Shown: positions 1-11,190, counted from the stretch's first letter. The stretch: DNA of 60,000 bases from Tubulanus polymorphus (GCF_964204645.1 NC_134030.1:10478278-10538277), one strand, 5' to 3'. The notes: a model not told the origin generated them from the sequence alone. A program made the numbers and translations.

Positions 1-169
1 ATATTTCATAACTCTAAGTTTATTTTCGATAGATTCAATCATTTCTGAGAGGATGTACGCTTCGTCATCAATATATCGGGGCTAGACTGTGGTTGCCGGT
101 CAATTCGATTCAATTATCAATATTCAAATCCAAAATACCTAAAGAAAACTCAGGTTAGTGTTCTTGTTC
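1..169 (+). repeat. family A repeat, truncated copy 1
   Basis: 3' part of a ~420-bp interspersed family (see 13819-14243). Shared blocks are ATATTTCATAACTC, CATTTCTGAGAGGATGT, CGTCATCAATATATCGGGGC and GGTTGCCGGTCAATTC. The copy is cut by the window edge. Confidence 0.8.
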
Positions 170-228
170 ATCTACACCAACGACTGTTAGACAACTTGCA
201 ACTCGCACCGGAGATACCGTAAGCATAC

Positions 229-387
229 CTTGTATAAGGGCAAACATATGCCATCTATCCAACCGAGCTGTAACTTCGGCAGTTCGTGTTGTTTTTCGCG
301 ATCCATCTGAGCCGTCGGCTGGATCTTCAATTCCAGGCGTTCCTTATCGCCTTGGTCAAAAAATTCTGTCATTACCAATTCGGCCGC
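229..387 (-). CDS. PDE11A: PDE11 exon: purine-binding glutamine segment
   Basis: 53 codons, phase 0/0, acceptor TTTTCCCAG before GCG, donor [29 protein letters not shown], then [13 protein letters not shown] and [13 protein letters not shown]. The Gln of LPKLQLGW is the invariant glutamine that holds the purine base. Vertebrate PDE11A continues for about 60 residues. The donor shows that at least one further exon follows, beyond the left edge of the window. Confidence 0.96.
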
Positions 388-939
388 CTGGGAAAAAAAA
401 CGTGGATTATTCATTAAAAGCACATTCGAAGAGGATACATAGACAAAATAAGGTTAACAATTTGACACATTGTTGGGACAGTAATTTTCTTAAATCTTTT
501 AGAGGCACATTCCGATGGTATATTGCATATTTTCTGCATTCAATGCATCGATCTATTCAAATGATTCTAAACGTATTTTTTCGACATGATACCGAGGAAC
601 CTAAATTTGTGATTTCGGAGGACTTAAACGCCGCGGGTGTTGTGATGGTTTCATAAATCGGGTGTCAAAGTTACTCCCACTGGAGTAACATCTATTATTG
701 GGGTAATTGATAACTACTATAGCCTAATAACAATGCGAAAACATACAGAATAGCTGGAAAATCGAGGTATATCCCATGGGATAAAAGTAATACCACGCCT
801 ATGAGACCTTGGAGTAATCATTCGTCAAATAGTTACTCAAAAATGAGACCAACCTAATTACCATTAAATAATATAATAATGATTCGCTCGGAAATGTTAA
901 TTTGGTCCATGAACTAAAGACCTCAGCGTTAATTGCTAC
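388..939. other. intron, no feature seen
   Basis: The 552-nt intron between the last two visible exons of the phosphodiesterase gene. It is AT-rich, unique within this window, and contains no repeat copy or RNA gene that I can recognise. Confidence 0.8.
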
Positions 940-1081
940 CTTGCTTTGGACGTCCCATGGTTTTGAGATGGTAGCGATATCACAAGCGGTCATCAGAATG
1001 CCACGTAGAATTTCTTTATTCGACTTTTCCTGCCAGCATACGTCACTTTCGTCTGCCAATTTCGCGAACTTGTCTCTGTTT
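940..1081 (-). CDS. PDE11A: PDE11 exon: TACD metal-ligand segment
   Basis: 142 nt: one base completing Gln, then 47 codons, phase 0 at the 3' end. Acceptor CTCCAG, donor AAG/GTAGCA. NRDKFAKLADESDVCW leads to EILRGILMTACDIATISKPW and DVQSK. The Asp in MTACD is the metal-coordinating aspartate. Vertebrate PDE11A reads MLMTACDLGAVTKPWEISRQ at this place, and the alignment is gap-free. Confidence 0.96.
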
Positions 1082-1202
1082 CTGGAGTATAGCGAAATAT
1101 AGGTAAGAAATCCGACGATTATTTCAGCAAAAGACGGAATTCTCGAGTAGATAAGAATAGTGTATATTTGGAGCAACGTTTCGGCTATAAACTAATAGGG
1201 GC

Positions 1203-1384
1203 CGGTGCAGGAAACCCTGCTGGTGCTAACCGTGGTAAGTAAACTGTGGTTAGGCATAAATGGGTGCAGGAAATCGCTGATAGCTAACCAATGTTTTCGT
1301 GCGGCCTCTTATTTGAAGCTGCTTAGCCTAACCACGGAAAAGCCACTAACCACGGTTAGGCAAACAAGGTTTTCCAGCGCCATG
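1203..1384. mobile_element. MITE-like element with ~60-bp imperfect inverted repeats
   Basis: The left end (GGTGCAGGAAACCCTGCTGG, then GCTAACCGTGG) pairs with the right end (ACCACGGTTAGG, then GGTTTTCCAGCGCC). The motif TAACCGTGGT recurs in each arm. It looks like a small non-autonomous DNA transposon in an intron; the superfamily is unknown. Confidence 0.6.
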
Positions 1385-2094
1385 TTATACTACTTCTAAA
1401 TTATTGCGGTACTTTTAAGTATTCATATAAAACGGATATTGTCTATCTTATCGACCTTAAAAGTGAAATCTACAATAAGTATTTTATGAAAACTATATAA
1501 TATATTCCAAGTCAAACAGTCCTCAAATGAAAAGCGGCTTCACACGAGACACTGGGCTTACATAGTACCGTACGATTGTGTGGTGCCGACTATGCCCGAA
1601 TACCGCGCATTGCGAGCAAGTTGCGTTCGCACGTATTTCAGCGCTTAGTAAGCCAGCTTTATTAGTTACTAGCCAGAAACCCGTCTTCGATGGGTTGGTT
1701 GATATGGGGGAGACATAAACACATCAGTGTTACATGTCTATACCATTAACGTTAGTTCATGTTCCTTAACAGAGGCACAATCTCCCAACTGCCAATTGTA
1801 TGTAGTTCACTAATTTCCTCACAGAGATCGTCCACATGGCTGATGCGCGATGTTTTGATATCATTCAGTTATGATTTTCTTTTACTAAATTGATTGCGTC
1901 CTTGTGATCATTCACATTTAAACTATGCTACAAACCTTCCTAACGTTATTTAGGACAAAAAATCGCCACATCAACATTAAACAACCCGCTCAAAAACCGT
2001 GATGTGTCCTCCGAAAAACCTCCAACCAATTCATATCGTCATCAGATGCCGATATTGGAAGTGATTCCAAGATGGCCTTTCCACACTATCATCG

Positions 2095-2250
<156 letters not shown>

Positions 2251-2456
2251 TAACATAATAATATAATCCTAACAACTATACGTATGTTGCTAAATACGTT
2301 CGTCTCCATGTATGTGAGCGTCTTGTAATGCTTGTTTACATACATTCAACGAGCGTCGATAACGAAGACACTTCAAAATAGCCGATGAATGATAGAGAAA
2401 ACAACTACTTGAAGATCCATTCACGGTCTTTCCACCATACAAGACGTTATACTTAC

Positions 2457-2648
2457 TGAAAGTGTAACGAGAGATCGGTAGCGAGAATCGAATGTTTGAG
2501 TAGCTTCATAACTTGCTCGTATTCATTGGGCGTTAGATTCTCGAATATGTTGCTGCCGTCGCTGTTCAGTATGATGACGGCGTGGTTGAAGTGGTGATGT
2601 TCGAGCGTCGCTTTCGTGCCGTACAACTGCGCCAAAGCGGAACTGGAT
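2457..2648 (-). CDS. PDE11A: PDE11 exon: EHHHF segment of the catalytic domain
   Basis: 192 nt: one base completing Lys, 63 codons, two bases of a Gln codon. Acceptor TATAG, donor CA/GTAAGT. SSSALAQLYGTKATLEHHHF is nearly identical to vertebrate PDE11A (SGSALAQLYGTSATLEHHHF), followed by NHAVIILNSDGSNIF and HSILATDLSLHF. These helices line the catalytic pocket. A second in-frame AG lies 6 nt inside the exon; using it would remove two residues of the serine run. Confidence 0.97.
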
Positions 2649-2882
2649 CTATACGAATTATATATCAATCAAACTTGGTGAAGACCATTTTTTACGTAGT
2701 GCTTTATTACTAATTTTGCGTAAACTTTTTTTTTATGGAAAATGATTGCAGAGGTATTAAATGCTCTTCGACCGAAGAGGTTGAGGGTGAAATACTCCAA
2801 GTTCTGTTTTTCCTCTATAACCGCGAGTTTGCGCAAAATGTACGTACATACGAAGATGTAGAAGGAATCCCACATTAGTAAA

Positions 2883-3033
2883 GAAAAACATTCCGAAAAT
2901 GTTACTGGAGCTAGAAGTTTATTCGGCCTTCCGACTTTATTCTAATAGTCATCTTCAGGAATACCGAATATTAGAATATAGTCGAAACGTTAAATAAACT
3001 ACTAGCTCCAGTTACATTTTCGGACTGTTTTTC
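2883..3033. mobile_element. hairpin element, Penelope-like type
   Basis: A ~41-bp inverted repeat (2883-2923 with 2993-3033; three or four mismatches) encloses a loop carrying AGTCATCTTCAGGA and GTCGAAACGTT. The same loop motifs recur at 5938-6071. Blocks of this kind are typical of the terminal regions of Penelope-like retroelements; that assignment is from memory and unverified. Confidence 0.5.
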
Positions 3034-3523
3034 GTTATTATTGTTGGATACACTCTATATTATCGTCACAACGCGGATAAAGTGTATTATCGACCGTGTA
3101 CAAAGAAGATATTTTTCGTTGCATTGGATTAGATCATTTTTTACACCGTTTTATTGAATAAAAGACTGTGCATGCCCTAATATGGTCACGAGTCTATTAT
3201 CTTTTTTAACCAAAAGGATAAACAACGTTTTGCCCTTCACGCAAATCTGAATTAGTTTTGTTCGTAAGGACCCTATCCTACCCTATCCTCCAGGTATATT
3301 ATACATTTTCTACATTTTTACACAATCTCCAAGCTAATTATTCAAATCTATTTTTTCATACATAAAATTCAGTAACATTCAAATCCATTAAAACGACATA
3401 AAAATGAAACATTACTCGAGTAATTCCCAATGCAATTAGACTGACTAATAGATCTTATGAATTCTGAATGATAAGTCCAATATGTTATGTTGATACTCTA
3501 CTATTCTTCTATACTGTGCTTAC

Positions 3524-3633
3524 TTTTGTTGGAAAGCGTTGTTTGTTCCACGATGGTCAAGGTCATGACATAAGCAGCCGACAATCAGAGCTAATGCCTC
3601 CTTGTCGTCTAAATACTTATCGACGCGCATTGT
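3524..3633 (-). CDS. PDE11A: PDE11 exon: metal-binding HD motif
   Basis: 110 nt: 36 codons plus two bases of a Lys codon. Acceptor TTTTCAG before ACA, donor AA/GTAAGC. It begins [19 protein letters not shown] and carries [11 protein letters not shown], whose His-Asp pair binds the catalytic metals. A nearer AG at 3609-3610 would start the exon 25 nt later. That choice loses eight residues and the frame, whereas the outer site aligns without gaps to the vertebrate segment. Length and phase agree with both neighbours. Confidence 0.96.
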
Positions 3634-4227
3634 CTGAAAATTGTAGCATTCGATAATAGAATTCATCAAGATCGTTGCGGGAGGGAGGGAACTTACAGTT
3701 GGAGATTAGTAAATCGCAGCAGCAACGGCGTCTCAGACAAAAAACTCATTTTCTTTCTCGTTGCACTTATTAGAAAATCATTTTGCATGGCTGTGCTTAG
3801 CGTGGGGATGCCGGGACAGCAGTTGCCTTCCAGAACCATTGGCAAAAGTGCCCCTTTGGTGTCTGCTTGTTTGCCGATTGAAATTTAGTTTAGAATCGCT
3901 TCGCTTGGGACTGACACGCATTTCGTTATAGGCCTAACAGTTTGTGTTAAGGTCTATAAGAATAATCGTTATATCAGTGTTTGACTCTAAATGCCGTTTT
4001 AAGGTTTCTCTGCCCCCATCATTCGAATGCCTAATACGGCCCTATCCGAACATAAATTTTGGTTTCCGCGAAATGAATTCTCGAACCCCGAATTAAAGAA
4101 AAACAAACTTCAGTCTTTCCGGCCGGTCCTGGCACCGTCGAGTGAAATATCATTGTCCAATTTCGCTAATCTCAAAGAGCTTTCAAAATATCATATTCAC
4201 GTCTGCGCTGCGTTGTACTCTACCTAC
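3634..4227. other. intron, no feature seen
   Basis: 594-nt intron. It was scanned for a missing micro-exon, none of which is needed once the acceptor at 3634-3635 is used. No repeat recognised. Confidence 0.75.
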
Positions 4228-4335
4228 CTGAAATAAGGCGTACATAACTTGGCAAACGTTGAACGCGTGACGCCAATTATGATAGGCAACGTTTCGGTAG
4301 TTCTTCTTCACCGTTAACAGAAACCGACAGAGAGT
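4228..4335 (-). CDS. PDE11A: PDE11 exon: catalytic YHNWRHA motif
   Basis: 36 codons, phase 0/0, acceptor ATTGCAG before ACT, donor [24 protein letters not shown] precedes [12 protein letters not shown], the PDE signature. The first His is the general acid and the second is a metal ligand in class I phosphodiesterases. The donor region contains a duplicated GTAG (GTAGGTAG), so a second GT four bases on is available, but only the first keeps the frame with the next exon. Confidence 0.95.
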
Positions 4336-4807
4336 CTGCAATCACATCGAAGATACATTAAATGGATTCAATTAAGCGAAATAACACGCGATCGAGCCCT
4401 GAAAACTAAACGCGAATTTATCTAGTGACATATTTCGCCTAATAACTCGTTTGGTGAGAGGGAGCCGATTCATATAGATGTTGGAAAATTAACTATAGAT
4501 TTTGATCGAGCTGTACTTTTGTTATGTGCGCCATCTGGTGGTGCAGAAAGCGGACATTGCCCATCGATCAATTAGACAAGGAGGATTCATGTGATATACC
4601 TCGATTCAAAAGAATTAGTTCCAAAAATGCCAAAGGACACGTCATAATCGGTATATGAAGGAATTTTGCACGAGAAAATGAAATGCGTTCTTTCATCCAA
4701 TGGTATGCTCGTTGAGTTATATAATGTGATCAAGATTTGTTTTATTTTGTCGAATACAACCATAAAACTTCATCTGTTTGTCATAAGCAATATGGTATTT
4801 TGCTTTA

Positions 4808-5217
4808 ACGCCGTAAAAACCGTTACGGTAATGTTTATATACATTCATACCTAGTATGCGTTATATAATAGGGGTTCTGTTTGAATCGAGGTGCACTACG
4901 TCATCAATATTTCAAAATAACAATTACAATTGTGAATTCTGGCGTTTATATTATAATTAAACATATTTCATAACTCTTATTTCATTTTTGATAAATATTG
5001 ATATTTTTGAGGGCATGTGCACTGCGTTATCAATACATTGGGGCTAGACTGGTTCCCGGTCAATTCAATTCAATTATCGATATTTTCAAATCCACAATAA
5101 CTTCATTGATCCTTATCATTACTTAATTCATATTATAATATTCATTGTCGACAATATGACGCAACATATGAGTTATTTTTTCAAGGCGTCAATAAACTTT
5201 CAAGTAAGTTTTCTTGT
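4808..5217 (+). repeat. family A repeat, copy 2
   Basis: Full-length member: starts ACGCCGTAAAAACCGTTACG, contains two blocks around GTGCACTACGTCATCAATAT and GTGCACTGCGTTATCAATAC, and ends AAGGCGTCAATAAACTTTCA then AGTTTTCTTG. Lies in the intron between 4336 and 5337. Confidence 0.85.
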
Positions 5218-5337
5218 TTACGACATTATCGGGACATATCGCTATGAATACTCAACTAACTGACCCGTTCTTTTTGGTAATGTCACTCGCATGGGATATT
5301 TTCATTTCGAAAGTTAACCAATATAGTTATTACGAAC

Positions 5338-5484
5338 CTCGTAGTCAATTTTGAATTTATTGATTAGTCCAGTATCCATAAAAATACGGATGCCAGCCAA
5401 TACCATGTCGTCCATACGTAAACTGAAGTCGTTGAAAGTCAATTTATCCAACGATAGCGCGTCGGCTTCAGGCACTACTTGATC
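5338..5484 (-). CDS. PDE11A: PDE11 exon: catalytic domain start
   Basis: 49 codons, phase 0/0, acceptor TTGTAG before GAT, donor GAG/GTTCGT. It starts DQVVPEADALSLDKL, then TFNDFSLRMDDM and IFMDTGLINKFKIDYE. The last segment matches vertebrate MFMELGMVQKFKIDYE, the first helices of the PDE catalytic fold. Another AG six bases further in would break the phase, so the outer acceptor was chosen. The donor GTTCGT is weak. Confidence 0.93.
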
Positions 5485-5937
5485 CTACAACATTTGAAAA
5501 ACATTTCCTACATATGAAAAATTATTAATTTATTTTCAATCATTTTCCATATTTGGTGCTTTCCAATAGATACACTCTTAATGATAACGAGTATGATATA
5601 TATGTCTTATTCACCGCGCTCCAAATATAAATTTCAGCGCGGTTAACAAATATGCAGGGCTATGAAATTTACAAATTGAAAAACGCAATTTTAAGATATT
5701 GTCTAAAGAGAAATTCTTTAACCCAGTTTGTTAACTGTGCACTGGTACTGCAACTGTAATAACAGATAAATAAATATAATCAAATACAAGGGTGATGAAA
5801 TTAAACTTGAAATTTTTTGAAAGCTATTTCTTAATTGAGATTTGAATTACATATCATTTGAATTACGTATGAATATTTCTCAAACTATATTCGGTCAAAG
5901 GAGCCCAATATATAGAGTATCTCACACTAATAAGCCT

Positions 5938-6071
5938 AGAAAGATGAAGTCCGAGAGGTTTCTGTTAAGCTAATGAATTATCAATTCGACGTTTCGACTA
6001 TCACCTAACAGTCATCTTCAGGGAAGATATCATTAGCTTTAAGGAAACCTTTTTTTGGACTCTATCTTTCT
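5938..6071. mobile_element. hairpin element, Penelope-like type, second copy
   Basis: Left arm 5938-5976 pairs with right arm 6030-6071 (AGGTTTCTGTTAAGCTAATG against CATTAGCTTTAAGGAAACCT, plus the outer AGAAAGATGAAGTCC against GGACTCTATCTTTCT). On the minus strand the loop reads CTGAAGA, a 4-bp stem GACT/AGTC and then GAAACGTC. That order resembles a degenerate hammerhead ribozyme core. Confidence 0.5.
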
Positions 6072-6451
6072 CGTCTCGTCTATATCAGTATGGGATTCTA
6101 TAAATATATACATCGTTACATAACCAACACCAGCATAGTGCTTCATCAATGATTAAACATCTCAATGTTTTGGACCAGCAACTCGAAAGAATTAGATCGC
6201 CATAATTGTGACTTAAGACTTGAATACGACTTATAGAAGAAGGTTAGTGATCTGATAATGAAGCGGGAATATTTCAATGTCAGTTGGCAACAAGCTCGTG
6301 CTATCAGAATTCGATGGTTTCTATAACGATGTTGACAAAGCAGCACAATTAAGGAAGTTGCGTGATGTAGGTATTGAATATTGATGATACAATTTGATTA
6401 GTAAAAACGTTTCACGAGACTGAACATTAGTTATCGTGGTCAGCGGCTCAC

Positions 6452-6502
6452 CTTCAGCTTTTCGCCTTCTTCGAAACTGACACCAGCGTGGTAAGCCAGG
6501 CA
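6452..6502 (-). CDS. PDE11A: PDE11 exon: short linker exon
   Basis: 17 codons, phase 0/0, acceptor TTTTCAG before TGC, donor AAG/GTGAGC. Peptide CLAYHAGVSFEEGEKLK aligns without gaps to vertebrate VLSYHATCSKAEVDKFK, just before the catalytic domain. It is short, but exact splice phases and gap-free alignment on both sides make it secure. It is preceded by a 242-nt intron. Confidence 0.92.
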
Positions 6503-6744
6503 CTGAAAATGTACGGGTACGGAGGTGAAGTGAAATGAATGATAGAATAGAAATTCTGTGCCGATCTTTTGTTATTAACGCTAGAAAGTGATCTTACTTG
6601 GAATTAGATTAAATATCTTGGCCCAGTTTTCGAATAAAAGGTTTAAATTCCTCCTCGATCGATTTGACTTACACCGAATTTAAATCGAATTCGGAGTTAA
6701 ACTTTTCTGTAAAACTTGGTTTTGGATGTGAATATAAATATTAC

Positions 6745-6837
6745 CTCCAGTGCTACAGCCTGTCTGGCTAATGATCCTCGAACACGGTCGTATAGCATAC
6801 AGTTATTGATGCCCAATCCGCAAAATATAGTAAATGC
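6745..6837 (-). CDS. PDE11A: PDE11 exon: end of GAF-B and linker to catalytic domain
   Basis: 31 codons, phase 0/0, acceptor TTTTTAG before GCA, donor GAG/GTAATA. AFTIFCGLGINNCMLYDRV is nearly the vertebrate AFVIFCGLGINNTIMYDQV; the exon ends ARQAVALE. It forms the last GAF-B strand and the long helix that transmits regulatory signals to the catalytic domain. Confidence 0.95.
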
Positions 6838-8163
6838 CTAAAAAGTCAAGTAATCGAAAATATATGAAAATCATTTTCAACGCTCAAAACATGATACACG
6901 CAGGGTCGAATCCAGTCATTTTGAATTGGGGGCCCAAACATCCGAGGTCTAGTTGTATACACGTACTTGGTACGTGAGAGCCGTAGACGCACAGTCCTTT
7001 AGGGGGTTTTGGGACCCCTAAGGAAATTTTGAAAAAAATAGATCATTCTCTGAGCATCTAATGGTTCTCGAACAAAATGATTTGCAATAATTTGCCACAG
7101 TATGTTTTTTTATGTAGTAACTTTCTTAAAAAAGGTTGTGAAAATGTAATCTTGGTAAAAAAATAGGGGGAGGGCGTGCTGCTAACTCCCCTACGATCCG
7201 CCAGCGGCAAGTATGTTACTACGATCTCGCCTTATACCACAGCTGTGACGGGGGCGCACAATGAGGAAAAAGAAACAAACTATATATAACTGTCATTTAT
7301 ATTCATGTTCTTCCTACATTTATGTATTCATGGTTAATTGTTTCTGTGCTAAACAAACGTACTTTTCTTGAGCAAAATGAAATGAAGTAATTCTAAATTA
7401 TGATCAGAACCGCCACAATACATATGATAGTGTTCCCTCAGACCTGGAAGAGATTGTTCCCGCAGTGGTCTCTTTTGCTCTTCGATCCTATAGTGTGACT
7501 ATTACGGTTCCCGATGAAACAAAATAGAAATTAGATTTTCAAGAGAACTACTTCAAACGGATTATCGATTCATACATTATCGACTAAACGAACCACGGAC
7601 ATCGACTATAAAGAGTTATATCATCACTCCTGGTTTATCTTTTCCCGTGTATTCATATCATCGTCTCCAACTCGGAGGTCTGATATGTTTTTATTTGATC
7701 TGACTTTGCATTGCACGAAATGTCAATAAACGGCGACTGATCGCAGACATCAGCAGACGGAGACGATGGATAGAATAACCCCTCGTGGGGATGGGATATA
7801 CGTAAACCCGCGACAGCGTCGGTGCCTAATGCCGGCAGATGTGTCGCTTCAAATTATATTTTTATCGGTTTACATTGGCCGCGAGCGGGGCGTGCGGATA
7901 TCACAACGGAACATTGTGACAGAAAATCTCATAAACCGAGTTATCGTATGATGGAAACTGCGGCGTGATCGGTAACGTAACTATAAGAGAAAAAATATCC
8001 GAATGTTTATGCTCATGTAGAGACCCGAGCAAACATTGTACGGATATCACTCCGGCCGTCTGAAGGCCGCCTAATCCAGGATCTAACCCCGAGACCTGGC
8101 AAATTTATCTTCTTTAAGGGCAAAGTTCATTTGGATTCCATAACTTACTACATTCTATATATC
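6838..8163. other. intron, no feature seen
   Basis: First part of the 1861-nt intron between GAF-B exons. A short G/A-rich segment near 6995-7230 looks like degenerate old repeat sequence, but I found no partner for it in the window. Confidence 0.6.
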
Positions 8164-8443
8164 GGGGTGGCCACTATTATTTGACTTGCTTTCCCCTTGA
8201 CTATTCCCTGACATGCACGTCGTTTTACCTACTCACTCGATCTGCTAAGAATCCAATCGATTAACACAGTCAAATACGTAAGACATACTAGACGTAAAAT
8301 GTTTGATTTTACGTGCGATCTAGCAATCTCGACCAATTTCACTGACTCTTCCCCGAGTTTATACGAAATCCCCCGAATATTCCCTGACTTTTTAAAAGAA
8401 AAATTTCCCTTGACTTCCCCCTGATTTCCAAATGGCCACCCTG
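8164..8443. mobile_element. MITE with GGGTGGCCA terminal repeats
   Basis: About 280 bp bounded by GGGGTGGCCACTATT on the left and AAATGGCCACCCTG on the right. The interior is rich in repeated TTCCCTTGACT / TTCCCTGACTT motifs. Non-autonomous DNA transposon; similar GGGTGGCCA termini occur widely in invertebrates. Confidence 0.65.
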
Positions 8444-8698
8444 GTATTCTAAATGATTTATGTAACCAATTTTCTTAGACCGATTCTATGTGACCGGTGA
8501 AGTCCTTCTCTTTGAAAAACAGTGGCGTCGGAACTGTAGCGACTGCAGCGGCGAAAGCTGCGGCATATACTATACTATGAAACGAAATTGATGTAAATTC
8601 GCCGCGGCTATCTATAAGAACCTGTCAAAAAAGGCGATTCGCTGCGGCAATCAAAAATTAACGCCACTGAAAAAGAATTAACAATTCATAATTCTTAC

Positions 8699-8766
8699 CT
8701 CAAACAGTTGATCGTCCAATTCGTCAAACGGTAGGCCATCTTGCTTATTGACAATCTGCGCAACCC
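8699..8766 (-). CDS. PDE11A: PDE11 exon: GAF-B C-terminal strand
   Basis: 68 nt: two bases completing Gly, then 22 codons, phase 0 at the 3' end. Acceptor TTGTAG, donor GAG/GTAAGA. Peptide VAQIVNKQDGLPFDE then LDDQLFE matches vertebrate VAQVLNRLDGKPFDDADQRLFE. The NKFDE-like motif is NK...F...DD with Gln in place of the final Glu, as is also seen in the vertebrate GAF-B. The intron before it is only 97 nt (8767-8863). Confidence 0.94.
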
Positions 8767-8863
8767 CTACAATGTTGTTCGGTCGAAGCAGCATTTTATT
8801 CATTGACTTGTTTGAAATGGTTTTCTATACGAAATTCAGTTTGCATAACAATATATAGGTTAC

Positions 8864-9072
8864 CTATAATTTGAAGATCCGGATTTCTGATAGGTTTGCA
8901 CATTAGGCTTTTATTTTGGCTCGTGTGAAGCGCATCTAATTCGCCGAGTACGTCTTCTTTAGATTCTGTAATGTTCACGGTTTCGCCAGTTGAAGCGACC
9001 AGTTCGGCTATTTTGTTGTTGATCGTGCCACCACCTCGGTCTTCGCTCCCTTGTTGTCCGAAGTCGGCCGAA
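8864..9072 (-). CDS. PDE11A: PDE11 exon: GAF-B core, with altered ligand region
   Basis: 209 nt: one base finishing a Ser codon, 69 codons, and one base of a Gly codon. Acceptor CGCTTAG, donor ATAG/GTAACC. A Gly/Ser-rich loop (SADFGQQGSEDRGGG) leads to INNKIAELVASTGETVNI, close to the vertebrate INNSIAELVASTG segment, and ends KSLMCKPIRNPDLQIIG. Oddity: where other PDE11 GAF-B domains have a SDAYQDPRFDAEAD-type stretch, this one reads TESKEDVLGELDALH. That is two residues shorter and lacks the Asp-Pro-Arg-Phe signature. The frame is continuous, so this is real divergence rather than a broken exon. Confidence 0.92.
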
Positions 9073-11190
9073 CTAAGCGCGAAAAATATGAATCACAATT
9101 GAAATGTCATATTTGAATATTTGCATCATTTTTTTCCCATTGAATTATATATTTTAGATTTCGCTGTGGAATACTCATTGACATAAAGGTTTTATGAATT
9201 AGTTAGTTATTCCACGTGTCTTTGTATAAGTAACGCACCTCAACCGAACATTTACAACAAGTTTTATATCTAAGATTTCCCTGGAACGCTCATTCGCGGT
9301 AAGATTTTATAAATTATTCAGATATTTTTTTCTGCGAGATACCAAAATCTCTGAAAATGGTATAAGTAAAAGATGAAGATATTTCCCAAGGTCGTTTCCG
9401 TGAGTTACTGGAACAGGCTATATATACAGAGTTGCCTAAATCGATAAGTTGATCTTCCGGTCGCTTTCATCGAAATAATTGACCGGCCGAAAAACGGAAT
9501 TCCCGACGGATCCAAGTAATTGGGGAACGTCTTGGATGCTGAGAGTGGATTCTCGAAGGAATCAGTATTCATTGTCTGAATAGCGGCTTTGGATATCGTG
9601 AGGTTTACGCAGTTCTGGCTCCAATTGATTTCACTTCGCTCGCCTTCTCGGCGTCGATATCCCTATGTATTTCCATAACTGCGAGTATGATGAGATATGC
9701 GACGAAATGAAAGGTTTTCATTTCCGAAATTAGCGATTTATCACATTCTATTGCGTATTTCACTAGCAAACAGTCCGATCCTCCGTATCGGAGGACATAC
9801 GAATTATTGGAATTAGCTTTATGATGAGTCGATCGATTTCATCTCGTGTGCTCGCTCAATGACGTGCAAAATTAGTACGTGTCGCGACTACTAGGTGACG
9901 CTATAAACAATTGGGAACCCGAACCCATATACATCACCCACCAAATATACAATAAATCAATTCTTCTTCTCAGATATCGGTACAGTTTTCATTAATCATT
10001 GATTCAGCTACGAGAAAAGCTCATTTAGATTTAATTGAAATGTAGAAGAAATCGAACCCGGAAGTTTGACTTTCTACTTGCGATACCGGGTGGATCCTTC
10101 CATAAGTGGAATCATATCAGGTATATTGAGGAAAAACTGTATTTACAATTAATAAAAAAAACAGAAGATAAATGCATCTCAAAATGTAACTAACGTTAGT
10201 TAAAACATATTATTTACATACATACTATTAGAGGTATTCATACACCTATTTTCATAGATTTAGCCACTTTAAAAGTTGGATTTTCGTACCAATGATGTTC
10301 TTAGACATCTGGTGGAAATAAACTAAACTAAACAGTGCCTCGTTTCGACGAAGACCGATTTAAAGCATGCATGAAAATGACCTTTACCCGTTATCGCTGC
10401 GTTCAAAAACCCATAAACTCGATCTCAATCATTTTTTCCTGGTTTGTGCGCTATATTAAGTCGTATTATCGAATTTATTAAAAGGTCAAACGAACTTTTC
10501 GTGACGTCTATGATTTAGTTTATTGCCGGATACGCTGGGGTCAATTTGCTTCGAATATACGGCATTTTTCCCCGCGTATTTTGTCGGTCCATTAACTGGA
10601 AATATATGAGACCATTAACAACAGCGACTGTAAGTCTTACTAATCCTAAGCAATAAAATATACGGCATCTTAGTCCGTCCTTATATACCCTGACATGACG
10701 GCGTATAGTTGATGCGACGGTTTTCGTCTGAACACCAGCGCGCGCTTAGGGTATTGTAGATGACGCGAGTTTCTCTTATCGTGCCGATCAGACCGAGTTA
10801 CGTAGAGATAGATACCAAACATATACCAGATGACGTCGCGTGAAAGGGACACCGGCCAGTGAAATACAATGAAGCTTGCGAGAACTATCTTATCCTCGAA
10901 CACGCTAGTTCTCATTCCTCGGAGAACCGTGGGTTCATTATCCAAGATGTTCCAAATTACTCTGATCAATCAGGAATTCAAAGACCTGCCATCTAATATG
11001 ACTGTGCGTATTTCTAGCCGGTCCATTGTTCTGATGAAAACAGACGGCAAATTGCCCGTCGTATTTCGCATTTTTAGGGATTCGAACCTGATGGCATCGA
11101 GACTCGTGGGATGAAAAGTGGACGAGTTTAGCGAGGGAGAATGATCCATCGAGGCGAGGTTAGAAGGTCATTGATTAAAAGAGTGATCAT
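9073..11190. other. intron with few recognisable parts
   Basis: 5' two thirds of the 3461-nt intron. Contents seen: a partial family C copy in reverse orientation (9893-9995) and a 35-bp fragment of the tRNA-like family at 11079-11112 (GGGATTCGAACCTGATGGCA). The rest is unassigned. Confidence 0.6.
9893..9995 (-). repeat. family C repeat, partial copy
   Basis: Reverse complement shares ACTATACCTATATCTGA-like and TATATTTGGTGGGT blocks, then GGGTTCGGG, with 19890-20042. It corresponds to the 3' half of that family. Confidence 0.6.

Noticed and set aside
3524-3608. Acceptor at 3609-3610 for the HD-motif exon, with a separate 25-nt micro-exon upstream
   Set aside because: It needs an extra exon for which no suitable AG-N25-GT site exists. 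The acceptor at 3634-3635 restores both phase and the eight missing residues.
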